NCBI GenBank assembly: GCA_902806355.1
Contig: CADCWI010000049.1
Coordinates: forward strand, 1-31,245
From: an uncultured Thermomicrobiales bacterium
Lineage (GTDB): Bacteria > Chloroflexota > Chloroflexia > Thermomicrobiales > UBA6265
Length of the DNA: 31,245 bases
Reading direction: 5' to 3'
Below, in pieces: positions 1 through 7,078 of the stretch (positions are counted from its first letter, which is position 1; each line of letters starts with the position of its first letter). Position numbers and translations under genes: made by a program. The notes below the pieces were generated by a model. The model was not told where the DNA came from, did no database searches, and was given only the letters and a program-made list of their open reading frames with translations.

Positions 1-777
1 GTAGCCGTGGGCTCTGCGGTTGCAGTCGGCTGCGGCGTTGGCTCGGGTGTTGACGTCGGCTCCGGTGTCAGAGTCGCCGTGGGTTCCGGGGTGGGCGTGG
101 CTGTGGCTTCTGGAGTCGGTGTAGCCGTAGGCTCTGCGGTAGCAGTCGGTTCTGGTATCGGCGTGTTGGTGGGCTCAGGGGTTGGAGTAGCCGTCGGCTC
201 CGACGTCGGTGTCGCGGTGGGTTCTGGAGTCGAGGTGGACGTCGGCTCCGGAGTCGGCGTGCTGGTGGGCTCAGGAGTCGGCACTGTGGTGGCGGTGGGC
301 TCCGGAACGTCGGTGGCACTGGGCTCCGGCGTTCGCTCCACCCGCGCCGGCTGGTCCCGCGGGGTTGCCTCTTCCTCGCCCTCGGTGCCAGCAACAGGTG
401 GAACACTTCGATCAATGGAGGCTTGCGTCGGTTCGGGAGGCGTAGTCGCAGTAGGCTCCGCGGTTGGAACCGTGGTCGCCGTGGGCTCTGGTGTAGCCGT
501 CGCGGTCGGCTCGGGGCTCGGCGTGGGCTCAGGCGTGGCCGTTGCGGTTGGTTCCGGGGTCGGCGTGGCCGTTGGCTCGGGTGTAGGCGTGGCGGTCGGT
601 TCCGGGGTCGGCGTGGCGGTGGGCTCAGATGTCGGAGTCACCGTCGGAGGCACTGTGGTCGGTGTCGGTTCCGGCGTCGAGGTTGCGGTGGGCTCAGGTG
701 TCGGTTCTGGAGTGGCCGTCGGCGCCAAGGTCGGCGTCGCGGTCGGGTCAGGCGTTGGCGTGACGGTGGATTCCGGC
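1..777. repeat. low-complexity coding repeat (Thr-Pro-Glu stalk)
   Basis: On the plus strand this is an imperfect tandem of words like GTCGGCGTGGCGGTGGGCTC. Read on the minus strand in the anti-sigma frame it encodes TPEPTATP-type units. Unit length varies (about 12 to 30 bases), as expected from slippage and unequal exchange. The same bases give a long Val-Gly-rich frame on the plus strand that I take to be an artefact. Confidence 0.85.
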
Positions 778-1367
778 ACAGGGAGCGCCTGCCCGGACTG
801 CCCGCCAACTCCGGAATCGGATGCCTGAGTTGGTCCCGTAGAAACCGGTTCCGTCGGTTGCCCACTTCCAGACGCCTCGGTCGGTTCAGCGTTCGATGTC
901 GCCTGCGCGTCTGTACCTTGCTCGGTGGTCTGGAACGTGACATTGCTGTCCGGCGTCGCGGTTTCCGTGTCCGATGCGGGTTCGGACAGGAACGACGTGA
1001 CGGCGTTGAGTGGATTGCCAGGATCGCTGAATCCTTGATACGCGAATGCGCCGAACAAGGTGAGCAACAGCGTGGCCGCGATCGTAGCCGCCACCGGCAC
1101 CGCTCTGGCCAGCCAAGGACCAGCAACGATATTCCACGGTGAGCGCGATGTCTTGATGTGATCGATGACCGCCCGCTTGACCGCGGGACTGGCTGGCAGG
1201 TATGGCATCGAGCGCAGCCCGCGCATCAACTGGACTGAGCTGGAATTGAACGCCCGGCAGGATGCGCAGCTCATCAAATGCGCTTCGAGCTCGCGGTCGG
1301 CGATCGGATCCAGTGGCCCGTCGAGGCGAGCGGAGACGAGGGCTTGTGCTTCGGCGTGAGTAAGCAT
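1..1367 (-). CDS. anti-sigma factor (zinc-finger, one TM, Thr-Pro repeat tail), 3' end outside window
   Basis: Likely anti-sigma factor of the ECF sigma gene just upstream. It would hold the sigma factor at the membrane and release it on a signal. The reading frame starts ATG at 1367 and stays open to base 1, so at least 455 codons are present and the C-terminus is missing. Residues 1-45 carry the zinc-binding ZAS signature His30-x3-Cys34-x2-Cys37. One membrane helix lies near residues 75-98 (VPVAATIAATLLLTLFGAFA). It is followed by an acidic, Ser/Thr/Gln-rich segment and, from about residue 195 on, a monotonous repeat of the PTATPEPTPTATPEP kind. Its start overlaps the sigma stop as TGATG, so the two are translationally coupled. 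The repeat tail is presumably an extended, possibly glycosylated stalk outside the membrane (inference). A sensory domain may lie beyond the edge. Confidence 0.85.
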   Translation of the reverse strand, partial: MLTHAEAQALVSARLDGPLDPIADRELEAHLMSCASCRAFNSSSVQLMRGLRSMPYLPASPAVKRAVIDHIKTSRSPWNIVAGPWLARAVPVAATIAATLLLTLFGAFAYQGFSDPGNPLNAVTSFLSEPASDTETATPDSNVTFQTTEQGTDAQATSNAEPTEASGSGQPTEPVSTGPTQASDSGVGGQSGQALPVPESTVTPTPDPTATPTLAPTATPEPTPEPTATSTPEPTPTTVPPTVTPTSEPTATPTPEPTATPTPEPTATPTPEPTATATPEPTPSPEPTATATPEPTATTVPTAEPTATTPPEPTQASIDRSVPPVAGTEGEEEATPRDQPARVERTPEPSATDVPEPTATTVPTPEPTSTPTPEPTSTSTPEPTATPTSEPTATPTPEPTNTPIPEPTATAEPTATPTPEATATPTPEPTATLTPEPTSTPEPTPQPTATAEPTA

Positions 1368-1981
1368 CAGGTGAGCTCCTCATCGCGAAGACCATCAGGC
1401 GCGACGCCGTAGATGAGGGCGAACGCTTTTCTTGCCCGAAACAGCCTAAGTTTCGCGGCGTTCTCTGTGACTTCCAACGCTTCTGCTGTCTCCGCGAGCG
1501 AAAGGCCCTGATAGTGCCGGAGCAGCAACGCAGCCGCGTAATGCTTCGGTAACCTGTTTAAGGCTTCGGTGATATCCATCTTCCGTGAAACCGATTTTTC
1601 GATGAGCTCGTCCGGAGTTTCCCTGTCGGTCAGGAACGGCAGAAACCTGACGACCTTGCCCCGCCGGAGATGGCTGATCGCGGTATTGGTCGCGATCCGG
1701 TACAACCATGCCTTGAAGGCAAGATCGGGCTTCGTCCGGGGAAGTGCATTGTATGCCTTGATAAATGTGTCCTGGGTCAGATCTTCAGCGAGTGCACGAT
1801 CCGAGACCATTCGGTGCAGATAGTTGAGGATAGGAGCGTGATACTGCTCGAACAACTGGGCAAAGGCATGTTTATCCCCTGCCCGAGCACGTTCGACGAT
1901 AGTGTGTTCGTCGACCGCCACACGTCTTCTCCCAGGATTCGCGATTGGCCATTGGTGGCCCCAGTGCAGTGTGATGTCCAT
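1367..1981 (-). CDS. RNA polymerase ECF-type sigma factor
   Basis: Sigma-70 family, extracytoplasmic-function group. Region 2 runs from about residue 25 (DEHTIVERARAGDKHAFAQL, then LAEDLTQDTFIKAY and FKAWLYRIATNTAISHLRR). Region 4 is at the C-terminus (RLPKHYAAALLLRHYQGLSL, then the helix-turn-helix AETAEALEVTENAAKLRLFRARKAF). About 204 aa from ATG 1981, normal for the group. The frame is open further upstream to GTG 2059, and GTG 1921 is also possible, so the start is uncertain. I chose 1981 because a GGAGGAAGG lies upstream and the sigma-2 domain begins about 20 residues in. It is coupled to the downstream anti-sigma gene by TGATG, the usual sigma/anti-sigma arrangement. Confidence 0.9.
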   Translation of the reverse strand: MDITLHWGHQWPIANPGRRRVAVDEHTIVERARAGDKHAFAQLFEQYHAPILNYLHRMVSDRALAEDLTQDTFIKAYNALPRTKPDLAFKAWLYRIATNTAISHLRRGKVVRFLPFLTDRETPDELIEKSVSRKMDITEALNRLPKHYAAALLLRHYQGLSLAETAEALEVTENAAKLRLFRARKAFALIYGVAPDGLRDEELT

Positions 1982-2053
1982 CCTGGCGTGTGCCTTCCTC
2001 CCCATTCCTTGAACGAGCAGGTCGGGGAGCAGGTTTCGCCATGGTAAACATTC

Positions 2054-2095
2054 GTTCACAAGGTCAGTTCGGTTACTTCTGACCTGTCTGTGAAC
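2054..2095. promoter_or_regulatory. long interrupted inverted repeat in the sigma-factor leader
   Basis: Left arm GTTCACAAGGTCAG (2054-2067) and right arm CTGACCT-gtc-TGTGAAC (2079-2095) are complementary over 14 pairs, with a 3-nt bulge on one side and an 11-nt loop. The element lies immediately 5' of the sigma gene and covers its alternative GTG start at 2059. It could be an operator (GTTCAC half-sites) or an mRNA hairpin over the start region. Only the symmetry is directly seen. Confidence 0.45.
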
Positions 2096-2179
2096 GGGTT
2101 GAGGATAGCACGCGGGATTGACGAGCCAACATCATCCGGTCAAGCCGAGGGGGACCGCGGCGGAGATTTCCGCCGGGAA

Positions 2180-2195
2180 TGTTTCACGTGAAACG
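2180..2195. promoter_or_regulatory. parS: parS centromere-like site (ParB binding site)
   Basis: TGTTTCACGTGAAACG matches the widely conserved parS consensus TGTTNCACGTGAAACA at 15 of 16 positions. The inner 14 bases GTTTCACGTGAAAC form a perfect palindrome. It overlaps the last codons and the TGA stop of the YihY gene read on the minus strand. ParB (Spo0J) loads on such sites for chromosome segregation. They cluster near the replication origin in most bacteria, so this hints at an origin-proximal location. No parA/parB gene is in the window. Confidence 0.8.
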
Positions 2196-3119
2196 GCGGT
2201 CCGCCTGGTTCTCGCGACGCTGTTCCGGACCGTGGCTCGCCCGTTCGATATCTTGCCGTGCTCGTGGCAGCTCCTGCTGGATTGCCGCGTTGACCACGCC
2301 TCCCACCAGGATCACCAGGCTGATGATGTAGAGAAAGAAGATAAATGCGAGGACCGCGCCGAAGACACCGTACGCTTCGAAGCCGGTAGACAGTTGGAAG
2401 TAAAATCGGAGACCGACGGTCGCGGCGAGAGTCAGGATCAGCGTAACCGCCGCTCCAGGAAGGTACCAGCGCAGCGGAGCCGAGAAGTCAGGGGCGTACC
2501 GGTGCAACAGGACGATGATCGCCACGACCAGGCAGGCGACCAGAGGCCATCGGAGCCATGTCGATGCGGTGGCAAATGCAGCTCCCACACCTATCGCGTC
2601 GGCGACCGTCTGCCCGAGATCCGTTCCCAGGAAAAACACCCCTGAAGCAACAACGAGGGCAATCGCCAGACCGACCGTGAGGCCGATCGCCGTTCCCGTC
2701 CGCACTGCCCAGGACCGTGTTTCCTTGATGCCGTAAGCGGTGTTCAAGCCGTTCATGACCGCCCCAACCGCTCCCTTGGCGCCCCACAATGCCAGGAGCC
2801 CGCCGAATGAGATCAGGAAGCCGGGGCTCGTATTCAATGCTTGACGGACGGGCTCGTCGAGGAACTCCGCGGCGCTAGACGGGAGGTTGTTCCGAAGCCA
2901 ATTGATCACGGGCTGGACAGGGTTCGATGCGTCGGCGTTCACCTGTTGCACGACGAAACCGCAGAACGCCGTGATGAAGATCAGCAGGGGCCCGATCGAG
3001 AAGAGGACGTTATAGGCGATCTGCTGGGCGTGACCCATCAGGTCCTTATGCCGCACATCTTGATAGATGTGTCTCGCAACCTTCTTCCAATCCTTTGTCC
3101 TGCCCACTACCGATGCCAT
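2184..3119 (-). CDS. YihY/virulence factor BrkB family membrane protein
   Basis: Integral membrane protein of the YihY/BrkB (formerly 'ribonuclease BN') family, function not established. Family landmarks are the N-terminal amphipathic start (KKVARHIYQDVRHKDLMGHA), 'QIAYNVLFSIGPLLIF', 'NTAYGIKETRSWAVRTGTAI' and 'LRWYLPGAAVTLILTLAATV'. About six hydrophobic segments are visible between residues 35 and 290. The product is 311 aa from ATG 3119, a usual family length. The open frame continues 100 codons upstream, but that part is compositionally unlike the family and I exclude it. The C-terminal tail is charged (RARQDIERASHGPEQRREN). Its final codons (TTC ACG TGA) lie inside the parS site, so the last residues may be constrained by DNA binding rather than by protein function. 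Confidence 0.85.
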   Translation of the reverse strand: MASVVGRTKDWKKVARHIYQDVRHKDLMGHAQQIAYNVLFSIGPLLIFITAFCGFVVQQVNADASNPVQPVINWLRNNLPSSAAEFLDEPVRQALNTSPGFLISFGGLLALWGAKGAVGAVMNGLNTAYGIKETRSWAVRTGTAIGLTVGLAIALVVASGVFFLGTDLGQTVADAIGVGAAFATASTWLRWPLVACLVVAIIVLLHRYAPDFSAPLRWYLPGAAVTLILTLAATVGLRFYFQLSTGFEAYGVFGAVLAFIFFLYIISLVILVGGVVNAAIQQELPRARQDIERASHGPEQRRENQADRRFT

Positions 3120-3380
3120 GATGCCCCCACGCGCTGCCGCTTGTGCGTTTCGGGACGCATGGAATCGCTCCAGGCGCCTATACGCATGGTAGTCGAAACA
3201 GGGGTCGCGCCATGGGGAATCATCGCGAACACCCGTTGCTCGAACGGAGAAGTGGTCGTCAGGACGTTGCAGCCCCGCGATCGACGACAATAGAGCCGCG
3301 GCCATGACGGAATGGCGTTCATCGCCTCCCATGGCACTGCTCCCATGATTGTGCTCCGTCCTGCTCAAGGAGTAGAAGTA

Positions 3381-3839
3381 ATGACTCATGTCGAGAACCA
3401 ACGCGAGTTCGTCTTGCACGCGCACGGTCTTTCGCCAGAAGGCGTAGCGACCGACCTTATCCGATCGTTACTCGGGCTTCTGGGACCGGCTGGTGGGCAA
3501 CGTGAGTCCGCTTCTGTCGCACCTCTGCAGGCGAGCGGAAGGACGTTGGAGGAGATGCTCGAGGAACTCGCACGGGACTTTTTGGAGACGGTCGAGTCGT
3601 CCCCGTCGCGCGTCGTCGATGCCGAACTCTCCCACGTGATGAAAACCGGCGACGTTCTGCGAGCGTGGGGTTACATCTGGTTCGGGAAGGAAGCGTCGGT
3701 CAATCGTTCCTTCTCGGTCAAAGGCGACCTCGACCTTTTCACAACCGAGATGGAAGGGTTCGAGGTACGGGTCACCCTGCTTGTATCGGGCGCCCCGCTC
3801 GACGCAGGGACAGAAGCCACCGCGGATCGAGAGCGATGA
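3381..3839 (+). CDS. hypothetical protein, possibly archease-like
   Basis: 152-residue cytoplasmic protein with no signal peptide or membrane helix. Start ATG 3381 is supported by AAGGAG eight bases upstream. The layout is two alpha/beta halves: a strand-helix start (FVLHAHGLSPEGVATDLIRS), a second similar unit (LEEMLEELARDFLETVE), then mixed strands (VLRAWGYIWFG, FEVRVTLLVSG). This order is reminiscent of archease, a small protein that assists RNA ligase RtcB, but no diagnostic motif is present and there is no rtcB here, so I treat that as a guess. The stop overlaps the next gene's start (ATGA), so the two are co-translated and probably act together. Confidence 0.6.
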   Translation: MTHVENQREFVLHAHGLSPEGVATDLIRSLLGLLGPAGGQRESASVAPLQASGRTLEEMLEELARDFLETVESSPSRVVDAELSHVMKTGDVLRAWGYIWFGKEASVNRSFSVKGDLDLFTTEMEGFEVRVTLLVSGAPLDAGTEATADRER

Positions 3840-4234
3840 CGGCGGAAAGCACGGAGATCACGAGCATTACGGTTGATCTCCGCCGGAACGTTCTCCTGTT
3901 GCATCTCGGCGACCAGGAGCGGTGGACCGGCGAGCGAGACGGAGCCGATCAGCGGGGCCTTCTGGATGTTGGTGCCAATGGCTGGCTCCTGGGTGTCGAG
4001 ATCAGTAACACCTATTTTCCCGTGACAGACGCGGTGCCTGGAACGGAGCACCTGACCAGAACCTGTGAAGCGCGGCTCTCGCTGTCGAGTGCCGAGGCAG
4101 CCATCGTTGTCCCTCGCCGCGGCGACGGCTACGAACTGAGCTTCCCGAGCGGAAACCAATGCTGGCTTCGCTCCGCGCCTGGGTCGGTCGGCGCTCCAAT
4201 CCAGGTTTGTGCCAACGTCATTTCGTCGCGGTAG
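3836..4234 (+). CDS. hypothetical protein, coupled to the preceding gene
   Basis: 132-residue protein, all-beta by appearance, without membrane segments. The first half (ITVDLRRNVLLLHLG, then GLLDVGANGWLLGVEI) resembles the short beta-hairpin repeat of DUF2283-type proteins, where a strand is followed by '..D.. G.LvGIEI'. I would not assign the family on this alone. The second half (ARLSLSSAEAAIVVPRRG) is unrecognised. The start ATG overlaps the TGA of the upstream gene by four bases (ATGA). It ends 51 bp before the convergent minus-strand gene at 4286. Confidence 0.6.
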   Translation: MTAESTEITSITVDLRRNVLLLHLGDQERWTGERDGADQRGLLDVGANGWLLGVEISNTYFPVTDAVPGTEHLTRTCEARLSLSSAEAAIVVPRRGDGYELSFPSGNQCWLRSAPGSVGAPIQVCANVISSR

Positions 4235-4285
4235 GTCGAGTCACGTGCTGGCGAGGCAAGCACCCACCCCGATGGGCGACGGAAC

Positions 4286-4693
4286 CTATCGGGGGCGTCG
4301 CGCGGCACGAGAGGTCGGCGCGGTTCGACGCCGGGGGACGAGCCGACGTGCGGGTGAATTGGGGGAAAGGAGCGAGCGACTCAGCTTGCGGGCCGCCGAG
4401 ATGTCGCGTTCGCGGACGAACAGCTCGTGCTCGAACGAGGCAACCGATGCCCAGGCACCGACACCGGGACCGCCCGGACGGACAAACACCGGGATATTCT
4501 GCCGGCGGAGCGTCTCTGCCCACATCTGTGCCTCAGGCTCGTTCGGCGCGGTGGCGAGCCAAACGATGCGAGGCGTCCCGTCATCGTCATCCAGCGTTTC
4601 CGGCTCGAGGTCGATGAGTGTGCGCCCGCACTCCGGGCACGTTTGGACCCAATCTTCAAAGGCGCCGTCACCGGCGGGGCAATATCTGGTCAT
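4286..4693 (-). CDS. zinc-ribbon plus DUF2007-type (putative signal-transducing) protein
   Basis: 135 aa from ATG 4693. The N-terminus holds Cys5 and a CPECG motif near residue 20, a likely small zinc ribbon. Residues about 40-105 match the DUF2007 pattern: a strand 'RIVWLATAPNEPEAQMWAET' that opens with 'aPNepEA', then 'LRRQNIPVFVRPGGPG', and a closing 'ELFVRERDISAARKL' where the family has 'v.v...d...A..il'. The role of DUF2007 is unknown. The Arg/Pro-rich C-terminal 30 residues look like poorly conserved tail. An in-frame upstream ATG at 4795 exists, but the zinc ribbon near the N-terminus favours 4693. Confidence 0.7.
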   Translation of the reverse strand: MTRYCPAGDGAFEDWVQTCPECGRTLIDLEPETLDDDDGTPRIVWLATAPNEPEAQMWAETLRRQNIPVFVRPGGPGVGAWASVASFEHELFVRERDISAARKLSRSLLSPNSPARRLVPRRRTAPTSRAARRPR

Positions 4694-5064
4694 CGTAAAA
4701 CCTTGCTGTCGGTATCGACGGGACTCGTCATGGCTGGGCCTCCCGGGCACGCAGGAAGAAGCGGTCTTCTCCACTGTGGCCACGTCTCCGGCCACCGGGT
4801 CTCCGAGTGCACCCGGGTGGACCTTGCTCGGGACGATGGTAGCGTTGTGGGGTTACTCGCTTCAACACCATGCAGGAGCAAGGAACGCGGAGTTGAAGAA
4901 CTTGAGGTCAGCATCACCTCCCTCCACGAGCGACCGATGACCGGCATCGATGAACGACATTGCGGGTGATGGACCGGCACACGTTTCGCCAGTCGCACAT
5001 GCTGTCAAGGCGTGACGGCGCCGTTTGAAGGTCGACGCGACGGCAGCTCAATCCCCGGAACAGC

Positions 5065-5254
5065 CCAGCGAAAAGCTGGCAAAGTGCCCGTGGTCACCGC
5101 TTGAGCAGTTCGGTAAGTCGGGCGAGCCGGTGGGCACCCCACGCCGTTAGGCGCGACATCTAGCCAGGTTACGCTACCTGTGGGGAAACTTGTGCCTTCC
5201 CGCCGGTATCCGGTGAGCGACCCGCCGTGTAGCGGGTGTTGTGCCGACAGCGCA
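5065..5254 (+). ncRNA. candidate structured RNA (unassigned)
   Basis: Seven stems follow each other closely. CCAGC/GCTGG closes a GAAAA loop (5065-5079). GTGCCC/GGGCAC continues inward as ACCGCTTG paired with CGAG-c-CGGT (5084-5137). Then come CAGGT/ACCTG with loop TACGCT (5165-5180), GGGAA/TTCCC (5183-5201), CCGG/CCGG (5203-5213), ACCCGC/GCGGGT (5220-5237) and TGTGC/GCGCA (5240-5254). I compared it by eye with RNase P, SRP, tmRNA, cobalamin, c-di-GMP, SAM and ydaO consensus features and found no match. Short stems arise by chance in GC-rich DNA, and the strand is a guess. Confidence 0.25.
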
Positions 5255-5417
5255 AGGATCCGAAATACACGCCCGCGATTCGTTCAGAAACCATTTGCTC
5301 AACTCTGCCTACCTTTGAAAGATCGCCAGCATGCAGGGCGCGCCTATGGACCCAGTTGACTGTAAACTTTCAAGAACCAGACGGCGCAATCGGCTAAAGG
5401 AAGGGAACGGGTCGGCC

Positions 5418-5433
5418 GTCCACCCGGGTGGAC
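5418..5433. promoter_or_regulatory. 16-bp perfect palindrome, possible operator
   Basis: GTCCACCCGGGTGGAC is a perfect palindrome. Fourteen bases of it (CACCCGGGTGGACC including one flanking C) recur at 4810-4823, where the symmetric core is CACCCGGGTG. Both copies lie in the gap between the divergently transcribed genes at 4693 and 5822, as operator pairs often do. No regulator is known. Confidence 0.3.
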
Positions 5434-5821
5434 CCCGATGCCAGCCAGCGTTTACCTATCGACCGAATATATTATGTCAAAATCGAAGTTGCCATATGTC
5501 CCTCGGCTGACATCGCGTTTCGCTCCCGGCATGAATCTTGCCGTTCGCTTGTCACGTCAGGACGATATTTTCAGCGCACTCACCTTCTTTGGCACTGCGT
5601 GCATATAGCTAAAGCATTGCTTGGAGGTGCCGTCGATGGCGATGTGAGCAGCCGCGCAGGTTGGTGTGCATTGAAAAGGGAGTGGCGCCTGACGTTTTTA
5701 CGGGATGCGATTTCCTGTAAACATGGGTATCATGGATGGGAAGGCGACCCTGAGTCGCGCTGCGGTACGTCCCTGAACATGATGGGGACATAACGAGGCA
5801 CTGGCCTCAAGGAGATGCTGG

Positions 5822-6787
5822 ATGAGTTTTGGCAGTGTGGAACGTCGCAACAGATCGGTTGCGGGGTTCGTGCTTGGCGTCCTTATGGCGCTGGTCGCGA
5901 TTCTTCCGTTCGCCGGTCATGTTGGGGCGCAGGATGCCACTCCGATTGCCACGGAGTTGGGTCTCGATCTCCAAACGATTACCGTCACCGCGCAGGAATC
6001 GGTTCTCAGCATCAGCGTGGAGCCTCCCGTTCTCGAAGGCTGGACACTGGTCTCGCTCGTGAACGAGTCGGAAGCCGTTGCTGGAGTCAACCTGGCTCTT
6101 CTGCCCGAGGAGCAGACAGTCGGTGACCTGACAACGGTGGTGAGCGAAGCCTTCGGCGGTGAAGGTGGTGAGCTTCCGGACTGGTGGAGCGAAGCGACCT
6201 TCGGCGGTGGCGCGTATGCGGCGCCAGGTGAAACCTCGCAGGGCGTTGTCTACCTCACACCTGGCAAGTGGGCGGTCTTCAGCTCCAACCCTGCCGCCGT
6301 TCAGCCGGCGCAGACGATCACCGTGGCGACACCAGAAGAGGCAGCCGAGAATTACGGAATCGAGCCGGAAGCGACACCAGTGGCTGCTACGCCGGTCGAT
6401 GCCACTCCGATCGTTGAGGGGCTCGAGGCCGACGGCGAGATCTCGATCTCGGATGGCGCCTTCGACGTCGCGGACAATCCGCAATCCGGCCCGCAGCTTT
6501 GGCAGATCATGAACGACAGTGTTCAGGTCTCCGACCTCGTCCTGTTCCAGACCGACGAGGAGCTCGATGAAGCGGGTCTCGCGGACTTGGCGACAGCGTT
6601 CGCATCCGGTGAAGAGACGGAAGGCGCTACCCTGGTCGGCGGCATCGGCGCCTTGTCCTCGGGCGGCACAGCCTACCTGCCGGTCGATCTCGAATCCGGA
6701 AACTACGCGGTCATCAGCACGCAGCCTGACGCCGATGGCGGCATCCAGGCGGACAACGGCCTTGCCGAGGCGATCGTCGTCGAGTAA
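5822..6787 (+). CDS. secreted protein with two repeated beta domains
   Basis: 321 aa. The start is supported by AAGGAGA seven bases before ATG 5822. Signal peptide: basic n-region (RRNRS), hydrophobic core GFVLGVLMALVAILPF, cleavage probably after HVGA before QDATP. Two similar beta-rich halves follow. Half 1 (residues about 50-175) reads 'VLEGWTLVSLVNES..., ALLPEEQTVGDL..., LTPGKWAVFSSNP'. Half 2 (about 210-320) reads 'GPQLWQIMNDS..., LFQTDEELDEA..., DLESGNYAVISTQP'. The linker is EATPVAATPVDATPI. The pattern of strands ending in 'pG.yavf' resembles cupredoxin-like folds, but no copper ligand set (His, Cys, Met) is visible, so it is not a blue-copper protein. It is probably extracellular; role unknown. 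A strong hairpin terminator lies 55 bases downstream. Confidence 0.8.
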   Translation: MSFGSVERRNRSVAGFVLGVLMALVAILPFAGHVGAQDATPIATELGLDLQTITVTAQESVLSISVEPPVLEGWTLVSLVNESEAVAGVNLALLPEEQTVGDLTTVVSEAFGGEGGELPDWWSEATFGGGAYAAPGETSQGVVYLTPGKWAVFSSNPAAVQPAQTITVATPEEAAENYGIEPEATPVAATPVDATPIVEGLEADGEISISDGAFDVADNPQSGPQLWQIMNDSVQVSDLVLFQTDEELDEAGLADLATAFASGEETEGATLVGGIGALSSGGTAYLPVDLESGNYAVISTQPDADGGIQADNGLAEAIVVE

Positions 6788-6841
6788 GCCGACGATATCG
6801 TGGTGGCGGTACGCAAGTGGCGCCAATCATCCTCGACGCAT

Positions 6842-6887
6842 GCAAACGACAGCGCCGCCGACCTGGTTCGGTGGCGCTGTCGTTTGC
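6842..6887. terminator. strong stem-loop terminator (probably bidirectional)
   Basis: Arms GCAAACGACAGCGCC (6842-6856) and GGCGCTGTCGTTTGC (6873-6887) are perfectly complementary over 15 bp, with an inner CCGA/TCGG extension around a CCTGGT loop. On the plus strand the stem is followed only by a poor T-run (TTT is inside the stem), so it departs from the textbook terminator. Its position, 55 bp after the secreted-protein stop, fits transcription termination. Confidence 0.7.
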
Positions 6888-7078
6888 GGATCGGAATCTT
6901 GCCTGGACGCATGCATGACTGCCTCTCCGGTTCCCGGTGGGGTCGACGGCGGCAGACGGGTTCCGGTACGCTGATCGTATTGATTGTGGTGAGTGGGTGA
7001 AGGTGCTCACTATGTCTTGCCCTTGCCTGATTTGGCTCAGGCGTGGGCTTCCCGCGAGGCGGGCTGGAGCGACGGACG

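Larger units (their letters stand above)
4694..5821. other. 1.1 kb without a recognisable gene
   Basis: No frame here shows a family motif, a good ribosome binding site or the codon pattern of the neighbours. The longest frames code low-complexity or Cys/Arg-rich peptides. It contains a run of small hairpins (5065-5254), a 16-bp palindrome (5418-5433) with a related copy near 4810, and an AT-richer stretch (about 5455-5790) that presumably includes the promoter of the secreted-protein gene at 5822. Confidence 0.6.

Noticed and set aside
7..828. 273-residue Val-Gly-rich frame on the plus strand
   Set aside because: It is the antisense reading of the Thr-Pro repeat of the anti-sigma gene. It has no ribosome site or domain, and the minus-strand frame has a zinc finger, a membrane helix and coupling to a sigma factor.
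5160..5280. cobalamin riboswitch or RNase P RNA (AGCCAGG..., GGGGAAAC, ATCCGAA words)
   Set aside because: The conserved boxes are incomplete and in the wrong order; the RNase P invariant GAGGAAAGTC and ACAGAA blocks are missing.
5590..5610. sigma-54-like TTGGCAC...TGCAT before the secreted-protein gene
   Set aside because: The GG to GC distance is two bases short of the -24/-12 spacing, and sigma-54 is not expected in this phylum.
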